Positions 23,749 through 34,047 of a stretch of DNA of 64,000 bases are shown here, piece by piece. Every line of letters starts with the position of its first letter. Position 1 is the stretch's first letter. The notes beneath the pieces are model-generated. The model did no database searches and was not told the DNA's origin. It saw only the letters and a program-made list of their open reading frames with translations. This DNA comes from Armillaria gallica (taxonomy: Eukaryota; Basidiomycota; Agaricomycetes; Agaricales; Physalacriaceae): NCBI GenBank assembly GCA_037576215.1, contig JBANDB010000004.1:3348001-3412000 (forward strand), read 5' to 3'. The translations under genes were made by a program, and so were the position numbers.

Positions 23749-24245
23749 GTAAGGTAGGTGTGATGGTACTGTGACGGGTAGTCGGCAGTAACGGCACACG
23801 AGAGGGTAGACGAAGCAAAGTCAAAGTCGGACCAGGAAAGACCAGGTGAAAGAACGTCGATTAGAATAGTTCTGGCGTACGTAGTACAGTTCTTACGGTC
23901 TTATATACTAGTAGGAATAAATGAAGCGGAATAATCAATAGAGAATCGGGATAAGTAATAGAAAGGCGGGATTTCCGCAGTAAGGGAAAAGGAGCAATAG
24001 AAAGATAAATGATTAGATAGTAAAAGATGGGAGTACCGGCACGAAGAGCCGGCACAAATCTCCTACAGAGGGTGGGAACGGGGTCATCACGTGAAGTGTG
24101 ACATTGAGTGATAACCCTATTAAAGACGCGTTGGTTGGTCTCTTCCACGCGTTCATGAAGGTTTGGTAACTATCTTTCATCAAAAACAGAGATTTTAAGG
24201 GCTCAGGAACCAATCCCGACGGTCTTACCTACCTTGCAGCTTACT
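23749..24245. mobile_element. Possible solo LTR or small element between the epoxide hydrolase copies
   Basis: The block starts with AAGGTAGGTGTGATGG (23751) and ends with GTCTTACCTACCTT (about 24235), so its ends carry an inverted AAGGTAGGT. Inside are an A/G-rich body and GAGTACCGGCACGAAGAGCCGG, and no gene. Composition and position recall a solo LTR, but clean TG...CA ends with a target-site duplication were not seen. Confidence 0.3.
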
Positions 24246-24484
24246 TCATAGCCTGTCCTAATTTGGACATGCAGACACAAAAAATCTACCAACTCAGGAT
24301 GGTGCCCTGAAAAAATTAAAACGGCTCCGTGGCAACCTTGGAAACTCACTTTTCGAGGGCTCTACGGAGCGACATTATCTAAAAACAGGTACGTCAGACC
24401 TCTGATAGGATTTTCTTGATTTTGTCACGAATGTCACGCAAATGTCATGTGATGACCCGTTCCCACCCTAACCCCACCTTATCA

Positions 24485-25898
24485 TCTCGTAAAGTGAATG
24501 CAGGCGGCCCATTCCATGACCTACTTCGGAACCGATGACCTAGGCAAATTATGTACCTACATTTATAAGTACCTGCCCTTGTCGCGATGGAGCCCACAGC
24601 CTCATGGACCAATCCCTCTACAAAGACTTCGTCACTTCTCGCGGTTTCACCTACCACTACCTGTTCTCGGTGGGGGATGTCTCTAAGCCTGTCCTTCTCT
24701 TCCTTCATGGCTTCCCAAGCACTTCATACGACTGGAAGCACCAGATAGGGTTTTTCAAAGAGAAAGGCTACCCCCTCATCGTCCCAGACATGCTGGGATT
24801 TGGAAGAACGTCCAAGCCTGTCGATGCCATGGATTACAGACACAGATTAATAGCACAGGATATCATGGAGATCCTGGATAATGAGAAGGTTGCGCGCGTT
24901 GTTGCTATTGGGCATGATTGGTACGGACGTTCATCACCTCACTGGTCTCCATAGGCTCACGTGAATTTTACGCAGCGGTTCTGTTATAACCAGTCGCCTA
25001 GCGGATTATCATCCTGATCGCTGCTTGGCGTACGGGTTTCTCGCTTCTGGGTTCTTCAACCCAGCCTCACTGCCGTTGACATATGAAGCAACGATGCAGC
25101 TGGTACGCCACCTTCAATGATCTAAATATCCTTGCTCACCGACTCGGACGGTAGATGAAGTCAATGATCGGCTCCGAGCTGATTGGATACTGGGATTTCT
25201 TTGCTGAAGACGGTGCCGATGCAAAGATTGACGAGAACCTCGAGTCGATGTATAGCCTTGTGTTCTGTGCTGATCACGATCTTTGGAAGGACTATATACA
25301 GCCTATCGGTGGGCTGAGGTCGTGGGTAGAGGGCAACCGAACGACTGCGGTCGGTTCGTACTTGACCGAAGAGGTGAGCTGAGTTCAGTGTTATGCACGC
25401 AAATACTCATCATTCGATGCAGGATCAGCGTATACAGAAGGAGGAGCTACGTAAGGGTGGCATGGCGGGTCCGCTTTGTTACTATAAAGTCATACGCACT
25501 AGCATCACGACGGATGACTCCAAAGGTAAACCACAGTGCATCCTTGGTCCGAATCCATTGTGCTTACATATTCTTGAAGCAAATCCCCCCAAGGTCATGA
25601 AAGTGACCAAGCCCGTTTTCTTCGGCGGTGCTTCGAAGGACTATGTTTGCCTTGCGAGTATGAGCCTGGCAGGCACAAAGGCAACTTGCGAAGATACGAC
25701 CGCCCATGTTTACGATGCGGGTCATTGGGTACAATTGGAGGCCAGAGATGAGGTTAATCGGGATCTGTTGGCGTGGATTGAGGCTAAGACGGCATAGAAG
25801 TTGATTCGATGAAGAATTTAAGATCACAAGGATTGTATCAAGTAGTAGTTAAGAGATTTTCTTCCATTCGATCAGCAACTGTAGTCATGCGCAAATTA
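24485..25898 (+). repeat. Epoxide hydrolase duplication unit 2
   Basis: Direct copy of unit 1 with the same boundaries (ATCATCTCGTAA to GTCATGCGCAAATTA), separated from it by about 740 bp. Confidence 0.8.
24604..25797 (+). CDS. Soluble epoxide hydrolase (alpha/beta-hydrolase), copy 2
   Basis: Exons 24604-24920, 24976-25102, 25155-25373, 25423-25525 and 25580-25797 give 327 residues with the same intron positions as copy 1; exon 2 is one codon longer. HGFP, the nucleophile Asp, lid tyrosines, acid Asp and catalytic His are kept. At the exon 1/2 junction the codon after the nucleophile reads TGC, so the elbow becomes GHDCG instead of GHDWG, a Trp-to-Cys change next to the catalytic Asp. Other changes include YGG to FGR after VPDML. 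The frame is intact, so this copy may be functional with altered substrate range or be starting to decay. Confidence 0.92.
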
Positions 25899-25915
25899 CC
25901 ACCACCCCAGGGCAT

Positions 25916-27242
25916 TCATGTACTCTCGTAGTAGGCATCATTATCATCGCTGTCGCTATCATCGAACGTAACATCTTCATCCCAGATCGGACTACTGTTT
26001 ACCTCCCATCTCTCCAATCTCGTTGTGACGTCCTTGATTCGACCTTGAATCTTACTCACCACCTCCCGTGATGTCTGCTCGACGACTGAAGGGTCGCAGT
26101 TTGCTTGATCCCATTGCCAAAGCCACGTTGGAGAAACCGTCCTCATGTCCAGAGGGTCATGTTTCCGGTATCGATTCAGTTTGTTGGCAACCGCCCATGG
26201 CCAAGCCATCGCTAGGATCTTCAAGCCCTGTGTAAACGTTTCTTTTCACAAGAACAATAAGGTATTAGAACACCATAAGAGGAAAGCTTGAGCCACGCAC
26301 CACGCAAATACCAAAAATCCTGTCTTGGCTACAAAGTTCCTTTTTGAAAATATCTCCGAATATTCATCCTCTGGCCACCGGGTATGATGGGCTTTGCGAT
26401 ATTCATCGACAATGCGACGTTTGGGAGATGGTCCGACATTTGCGCATCAGCTCGGAGCACGTTCGCCCCGAAGAGGCGGTAATCTGGGTCCCGTCGACCC
26501 GAAATCTTCCCTGCCCATCTATCTCGTCTGACATTCAGTCTGTCTAATCTTCAGTTGTAGCCTTCGCCATTTGCTCTGTAACACACGCCGCGAAAGCGTA
26601 TCGAACGGGATCACTCCCGAACCATGGCTTTGGATCCGGGATATCTTCGAACGAGCCATTCTCTTCCGTAGATCCAGTGACATGGATGAATAAATGCACG
26701 CGCCCCACGCCGCCAAAAATACTGGATCTTGTTCCCAGCGGTAATCCAGTCTTCTTTCTTCCGGACGTCTTCTGCCGCTAGGACAACGCGAATAAAACAA
26801 GCCATTTGTATATCGTCCCGCTCTCTGATGAACCGCACATGTATGTTACGCAGCTCTGCCGGACGAGCGGCATCGGTCGCCACTAAGGTCGGACTGAATG
26901 TAAGAAGAATTCGGTTTTTGAGGTGCATCGGAGGAAAAAGGACGAAAGATGGTGGACATTTCCTGGGCGAGAAGGGTGACAAGAGCGACAAGGGCAAGAC
27001 CGCAGATGGTCGCATATGTATGTGCTGTAGGCTTTCCACTCATGATCAAGGATAGCTTGACGACTAAGCGCCAGAAAATGGTAGACTAAAGTGTGTTCTA
27101 GGAACATTTCAAGAAGTCCAGATGGTAAAGGATAATGTTGAGCTGATGTCTGACGAATGAGTAGATCCCAAAAAAGTATAATATCATGATGACGGTCAGG
27201 AGAGAAGATACTCGGCAACTCCCGGTCCAGACTTGACAGCAT
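25916..27242 (-). pseudogene. Frameshifted relic of an unrecognised fungal gene
   Basis: Coding-like segments follow one another on the minus strand but switch frame: IRERDDIQMACFIRVVL and WITAGNKIQYFW, then FIHVTGSTEENGSF and PWFGSDPVRYAFAACV, then RDPDYRLFGANVLRADAQ and HLPNVALSMNIAKPIIPG, and finally an exon at 26224-25916 ending in an acidic tail. At least two frame changes occur where no intron can fit. An N-terminal hydrophobic helix is read near 27035-26980. No known domain recognised. Confidence 0.45.
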
Positions 27243-27535
27243 ATACCTACTTCCTCAGCTTGTCCTCAGCAGCGGCTAGCACTTCAGTCCTCTGCAATGG
27301 AGAAACGACGACCCTGCCTTTCAAAATGACCTGGTAGAGGTCGTAAAGGGCCTTTTGAACATCGACGGTACCATGTGCAAGTGCCGATGCACTGATGGCA
27401 AGTCAAGTTTTCACATATCTAGAAATGTCAGTAATAGGCGCCGAGCGCTGTTGACGACGGACCATGATCGCTTTGTCGAATCTCCGGTTGAGAAGTCCTC
27501 CAGTACTGTCGTTGTAGTTTACTGACCATGCTTGC
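27243..27535. other. No gene seen
   Basis: Short region between two relics on opposite strands; probably contains the original upstream part of the caspase-like gene, in which TTDHDRFVESPVEK can be read on the plus strand at about 27450-27491. Confidence 0.3.
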
Positions 27536-29761
27536 AGGCCAACATTGGACCTCTTTGCTCTTGTAATCGGAATCGACAGCTATGCTGAACGCAGAGCCCT
27601 CACTGCTTCAGTTCTGGATGCCTAAGCCATCGTATCCTTTTGAGGGATATCGGTGTTCCCGACTAAAACATCATTGAGCTCCATAACGAAGACGCTACAT
27701 TTGACGGTATCCTGAAAGGATTTGAAGCCCTTATTGCGCGTGGAGACATCGAGAAGGGCCGTTCCACAATCTTTATCTATTCTTCCGGACACAGCGCGTC
27801 GGATTATAAATCTGCTCTTCCGAAAGAACAGGAGCGTTATTGGTCAGGATGGGAGAATGTCATTGAGCAGATATTGCCTCAAGATGTCGGTTAAATGCCC
27901 GGCATTCCAGATTGCATGGTAGCTGCCTGGCTCAACAAGCTTGCAAAGGAGAAAAGCGATAACATTGTGCGTTCATTGTCGTACGTAGACGATCCGAGCT
28001 CACCAACAGTCTACAGATCCTAATGCTGGACTCCTGCTACTCTGTTGGGATGACTCGGGCAGACGATGGAGATGATGACGAGTTTGAAACGCGTACCATT
28101 CTCGACCCTCCGCCTCTCTTTTTCAGCGACGAAATTTGGTCTCGCATACCTCCTATCGGCGAGGCAGATATCCTTACCCAAGATCAAACTCCTTCTGAGT
28201 CACGACCGACAAGAAACCCGTCAGGCTTCGAAGTCATGTACAATCATTCTCATGTCCTTTTAGCCGCCTGCAGCAGGGACAGCAAAGTACAAGCGAAGAA
28301 ACACAAAGGCGGCGTATTCACAACCGCCGTCTTGGAGGTTTTAGAATCAGCGAGGACTCGGGGTCAAAGCATTTCAGGTATTAGCTATGTTTCCCTAATG
28401 GAGGGACTGCATCGACCGTATGTACCAGTCATTTTGGTCATCGATTCAACACATTTTGACATATACATCTAGAATCAGTCAGCTTCTACTGAGTCGCAGC
28501 GGCGTACCTGCCGGTACGCAGTTTCCTCATTGCGAAGGCTTCAGCAGCAATCACGGCATTTTCAGTCATCAGGTAGTCTTCATCGGTAACGAGCTTGTAC
28601 GAGTGACAAGGAGTGGCAGTCGGATTTTTCTCTCTGCCGGTCATGCTCAAGGAGTTATCTCAGGCTCCGAGTACTCCGTACATCGGGACAAAGACACACC
28701 AACAGCTTCGAGCGCACTCCCAGGAGCGGTACTACAAGTCTCCAACATTGAAACGTTTCAAGCAGAGCTGATACTTCACGGCCTGCCACTTTCTCACTTT
28801 CCCGAATCCTGCTTTGCACAATTCATGAGAGCCCCTCACAGCTCTCCGCTATTGAATGTGTTTTGCGGCGACAGCACATGGGTTCGGCATGTCGTTGGAA
28901 GGAGACAAGATATCCGATGGGTTGGTTGTCGCGAGGATGCCCAGATAGAGCTCGTCATTGACAATCGGGAGGTTGCATTTCACCCTCACTCCGGTGGGAG
29001 GCGAAATGTACAGCTGTGAATCAGGACGCATACCTAGATGGATCAGGACTTCGGCTGGGATGGAGGAGAATAGAGGCCGGGTGACGGACGTCCTCCGCCG
29101 GGCCAATAGATTCTACGACATTCGGTCATTTCGGGTGTTTCGTCGGAGCTTCATGCATTGGAAAAGGTCTCTTCGACAACTCATGGTAAAGAAGCATCGT
29201 ACACTCGGATTGGGCACAATCTGTTTGATGAATACGGGCAAGCAGTCATCGAGATCGGTAACCCAAAAAGGCTGTTTGGAGTTACGCTGCATAACAGGAG
29301 CGGCATTGATTATTATCCGTACTTTTTTGCTTTCGAGTCTGATTTGTAGATATGTACGTCCAGTGCCTTCTTTCTCTTTCTTACGAGCTGGCGCGCGCCC
29401 AGCTTCATGCGCTTTCGACGAGCCGCAGTTCAGCACTGTGTCTGGGCGGTCCGACATCGTGGACTGTCTGCTTCCAAAAGGATCGTCAATGACTTTAGGG
29501 TGTGGATCTGCGAGCAATCCGGTTTGCTTCCCGCTTCTACCAGGAATGGATCATGATGTTACGGTGTGGAAGATTTTCCTGACAACAGATCGCGTGGATA
29601 TGGGTTCGATTGGACAGAGCGCCGAAATTATTTGGCGGAAGAAGAGAGCGGGTGTGAAAGACCCGGAGAATCACATTCAGCATTGGGGTGGTGTTTCTGG
29701 AACGGTTGTCCAGTTGAAGAGGTATCGATATGTGTTGGGCACGGGAGATAGCCCGGAATAG
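27536..29761 (+). pseudogene. Caspase-fold (ICE-like/metacaspase, peptidase C14) gene, decayed
   Basis: The fold can be followed in order: LFALVIGIDSYAERR (27552), LRDIGVPD then NIIELHNEDATFDGILK, the His motif FIYSSGHSAS (about 27770), GIPD before LNKLAKEKSDNI, a GT-AG intron, then LMLDSCYS with the catalytic-Cys position (28023), HVLLAACSRDSK, GGVFTTAVLEVLE and, after a second intron, FPHCEG. This is the fungal caspase-domain architecture with its C-terminal beta-rich extension (to 29761). It is interrupted by TAA at 27623, 27664 and 27692's downstream counterpart at 27892, and by frame changes at about 29010-29150 and 29350-29400. Both catalytic positions survive, but the gene cannot encode one continuous protein. 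Confidence 0.65.
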
Positions 29762-29936
29762 AATAATTCATTCGTTGGGCGCCCAAGTTAGTGCTAAGCT
29801 GCGGGGGGGCATCAATAACACTCTTCCTCTCCGATTCGATTGTCGTTGTAAATCTACTCGAGATATCAAGGGAAATCCGGTATGGCATGACCTTCATTTC
29901 AGTCCCACCTTGCTCACTTCGCAGTCGTACATAGGA

Positions 29937-32890
29937 ATGGCTGACATCTTGCTACGCGATGACGCCAATATTCTTTCCCAAACCATAGCCCAGTTGAGGC
30001 AGGCATTATCTCTGGAATCCCCGCCCAATCCTAATCGACCTCTCACTCTAAGCAAGCTTGGATGTGCACTGAAGACGCAGCACGACATATCCTCGGATAT
30101 CAGCGTTCTGAAGGAGGCCATTGGTCATCATCGGGAATGCCTCGAATATAGGCCCGAAGGTCATGAAAACAGACTCCAGACGCTGAACAACCTCGCCGAC
30201 GCTCTTCTAGCTCTTCGTGTCGCTGATGATGACGAGGAAGCTGGCGAGGAAGCCATACGGTTGTTGTGGGAAGCTGTTCTCACGGAGGATGCTCCTGCAA
30301 ACACGTGTAGGATGTACGGTGGCCAACTCCGTTACGCCCTGAACGAACATTACCCCCAAATCAGTTCTGATATGCATGGGAAACAGCTGACGAAGCTTAG
30401 CTCCATGCAATCGAGACTACTGGTAGAGCTACAGTCAGACCCCCGAGAGCATGCGATAGCTGAATATGAGCTGGCATGCACGCTCCGTGGCATCGCAGAA
30501 TATGGAGCCGATGTTGACAAGACCTTCTTTCATCTCGAAGCCTCAATCGATATCTTCCGGCGCTTTCATACGTTGTATATGAATGATCCACAATCCTTTC
30601 CTTCTGAAATCAGCCTTTTGGATGTGGCCAATACGTTCAGGGACCGCTTCGAACTCAAACGCGGCATCGATGATATTGACTTCGCGATTGAGATATTGGA
30701 GACAGTATGCGCAACCACGGACAGTGTGCATATCGAGGCTTCAATGAACTTAGCAACATTCCTTTCCAGCAAATTCCTGGTCGTGCGGTCTTTGGATTTA
30801 CTGGACCGCGCTCTGGTGATCCTCGATTCCTTGCTCGAGCTACCCGTCGATGTTCTGGACACCAAGAATCGTGGGAGCGTTTTACATTCCAAGGGATTCA
30901 TGAACCTGTACCGTTTCCAACATTTGCAAAGTCGAGGGATGGTCGACAAGGCATTGCTTCATGATGCGATCGAATTCCATGTCCAAGCGCACTCCCTATA
31001 TCCACTGTGGTATGATGGCTTGCATCATGATATGCTCAATCTTTCCAACACCCTCCTTCACCTATTTCGCGCCAATATAGTACGTGGTCTGAATTATGGT
31101 CTGTTCGAAGCGGCTGCGGTAGCTAAAGCAAACATCGAACAACTCCCTCACGACCACCCACACCAACACATTCTCAACTTACACCTGGGAGAAATCATCC
31201 AGCATGCCGACGATTGGGGAAAGTATAAAGACGGCGCCGTTATTCGCGAGTACATGAGAACGGCAAAGTCTGCTGGTGCACCCACCGTACCACGCATACA
31301 GGCGTCAGAAAATCTATGTACCTATGCACTTGCGAATCACGACATGGATGAGGAGGATGCCAAGCAAGCTTTTCAGGCGGCCATAGGCCTTCTACATCAA
31401 CTGGCATTCATCGGGTGGGACCCTGAGTCTCGACATCGGCGGCTGAGTTCCGTCGCTACAGTATTTGCCTGCGATGGTGCAGCATGGGTGTTGCGGAAAG
31501 GGGATATAGGACAGGCAGTAGAATGGCTCGAACAAGGACGATCTATCCTCTGGCTACAACTTCTTCAGTTTCGCCAACCATTTGATGACGTAGTCCGGGA
31601 AGCATTACCGGACGAGCTTGTCAGGAGGGCTATGGATATTGCGAACAGGATGGATCGTTTAGAGTGGGAGAATTCAGGGAGTGCGATCGAACAGGTGGAT
31701 CTCGCAGAGCAGTGGGAAACGGTTATCGCTGAAATACGACAGCACAAGGGATTCGAAGATTTCCATCGTACACCTCCTTTCTCTGAGTTGTCGGCAGTTG
31801 GAGAAGAAGGCCCCGTTATCCTTCTCACATCCTCAGAAAACTCGTCGTATGATTGTGACGCCATAATATTGGGTCCAAACGGCTTTCACAAGCACGTATC
31901 GATTCCCGACTTCAAACACGGCGATGTGATAAATTTGCATGCCGATGTCTCCCAGAGCGTTCCAAGACGTGCGGGTAGGGTACGAGACGAGAAGAGCAGG
32001 ATGGTGTTAGTTTTGGAGGATTTATGGAATAATGTCATCGTTCATCTCCTTCCCACACTGGATTCTTTGGGTGGAGAAAGGATCTGGTGGTGCCTGACTG
32101 GAGCTTGGGTTGGCTTACCGTTGCATGCTGCAGGATTATACGACCGGGACAGTCCACAGGGCTGTAACCTTCCCGACCGCTACATATCTTCCTACATTCC
32201 GACGCTATCCTCTTTGATCAATGCGCGACGACGTAGTACAACGATCACCACCCCCAGGACTCTTATCCTTGATCAGTCGCACGAGCTTGAAAATGCCAAA
32301 GTAGAAACTCAACTATTGCAAAATATTCTGCCTGATGGTTCGACGACGAGATTGTCAAATGATGAGGCGGCTGTATTTGCAGTACGGGATATTCTGCCGT
32401 CATACTCTTGGTGGGTTTCTTATGCGATCGAAACTGCCACCTCCGAATTAATACTCTCCCTCCATTTCGTAGGGTCCACTTTGCGTGTCACGGTCATCTC
32501 GACGAAAGAAATCCCTTTTTGAGCGGGTTCAAGTTATGGGACGGAGTGCTCACTTTGTCGGACATGCTGCGCGTTACGCCCCAGGATCCACAGTTTGCGT
32601 TTCTGTCCGCGTGTAGCACGGCGATTTCAGCCGACAGAACACCAGATGAGTCTCTCCATCTGTCTGCCGCGATGCAGTTCTTGGGTTATCGCAGTGTTGT
32701 GGCGACGTTGTGGCCAATGGGAGATGCACAGGGTTCAATTATCACTGAGCATGTGTATAAGCACCTGACGGAGAAGGGTGCCATGGATGCCAGGCAAGCC
32801 TCTTTCGCGTTGCGCTCAGCAGTGAGAGCACTTCGTGACCAAGGATTGTCGGTGGAACAGTGGGCGCTCTTCATCCATAGCGGTATATGA
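29937..32890 (+). CDS. TPR-CHAT protein (caspase-like peptidase superfamily, clan CD)
   Basis: Exons 29937-32410 and 32473-32890 give 963 residues. Residues 1 to about 600 are helical, TPR-like repeats (e.g. PLTLSKLGCALKTQHD, NRLQTLNNLADALLAL, SEISLLDVANTFRDRFE). The CHAT domain occupies roughly 650-963, with the catalytic pair visible: His831 in VHFACHG and Cys872 in FLSACSTA, followed by VATLWPMGD. CHAT proteases of the separase/caspase kin cut specific partners, with TPRs as sensor or scaffold; in bacteria they serve in defence and programmed death. The fungal role is unknown. The intron splits the segment just before the catalytic His. An in-frame ATG at 29730 exists, but 29937 (MADILLRDD) fits usual family starts. 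The frame is fully open, unlike the adjacent caspase relic. Confidence 0.9.
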
Positions 32891-33470
32891 TGTAGCTGTT
32901 GAACGAGACATGCAATATCCGACGCCTTTCTCCTCCATTACCCATACTGTACACCGATTCTACGGGTTTTTCTGATTCTCTTACTCCTATACTTGAACTT
33001 CATCCCGCCAGTATATCTACCGTTAATAACACTCGCAACCTCAGTCGTTTCCATCTGGCTCCACTGACAGAGGCATGCGTCCATAGCTATTATACCGTGA
33101 TACATTGTACTTATATACGTACTTCTGCTGACTACGCCTTTCTATCAACTTTACGCGGGATACGTAGACTATCAAAATAGTCGTTTCCACCCTTGCTGCG
33201 CCGACCGAGTTCTGACGTTCTGAATACGTCGTTTCATCGACTTTAGTAGCCTTTACCTTAATCAGAGGTCTTTCCCTTTACATACACTTACTACAATGAC
33301 ATCCCCGCCGTAGTTGTTTACAGAGTTTTCTTAGACTATTATTAAAATACATTCAACTTATGGTCTCTTCCCATCCATTCGGACACTGCCAGTCCTTTCT
33401 GGTTGTTGGCTGCATTAGCAATTTATTTTGGTTTCTTCACCGCAGACTGCTTGGTACCCTGTGCACTGTT
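32891..33470. other. 3' flank of the CHAT gene; no gene
   Basis: AT-rich sequence with short frames only, ending at the left edge of the large duplication. Confidence 0.5.
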
Positions 33471-34047
33471 TGTGGTATTCGCGGTCGATGTCGGCAGTTT
33501 ATCGTCTCCTCTGTCTTCGAACCTACAGGATTCAGTGAGGTGAAGCGCTAACGCCCGTCCGCGACACTCACTCGGAGTCTGCCACGATCTTTGGTTCCAA
33601 GCTGGTTGATGAATGAGTCGCGGTATACGATGATCCTACATTTGGGGGTGAGACGCCAAGCCAGCTCAACAGCTATTTGGACACACACCTTCGGCAGGAC
33701 TGGGCGCCAAATTTGACGCTACTGTTCCCGCACCCTGGACGTCGTTTCTTTTGTTCCATCCTTAGATATTGTAGAATGCCAGGATGAGGGTAATGCATAC
33801 TCACGTTGTGGTGGTCATTGCTCTGATCCTTTCAGCGGTCCGTGTGGCTCGTGAAGGCTTTATCTGTAAAGCCGGGCGCTTGTTATTTCGAAAGCAGTAA
33901 GGCGCCTAGCCTCGTAAGAATCCAGGTGTATCGGACCTTCTTGTGACATACATATAAAAAACAACATGATAAGGAAGTGCCGCTGAACCGTACTCGTTGC
34001 CAATGACGTGAAACGCTATAATTATTGTCTACTTGCATGCAGATCAG

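Noticed and set aside
25916..26500. An intron-joined model using a plausible RRIVDEYRKAHH exon
   Set aside because: An in-frame TGA lies upstream with no acceptor between, and a competing frame there continues the conserved segment, so a frameshifted relic is the simpler reading.
26344..26547. Plus-strand ORF in the relic region
   Set aside because: Antisense to ordered coding segments on the minus strand.
29730..29936. Upstream ATG extending the CHAT protein by 69 residues
   Set aside because: The extension overlaps the end of the caspase relic and lacks helical repeat character; the ATG at 29937 fits better. It remains possible.
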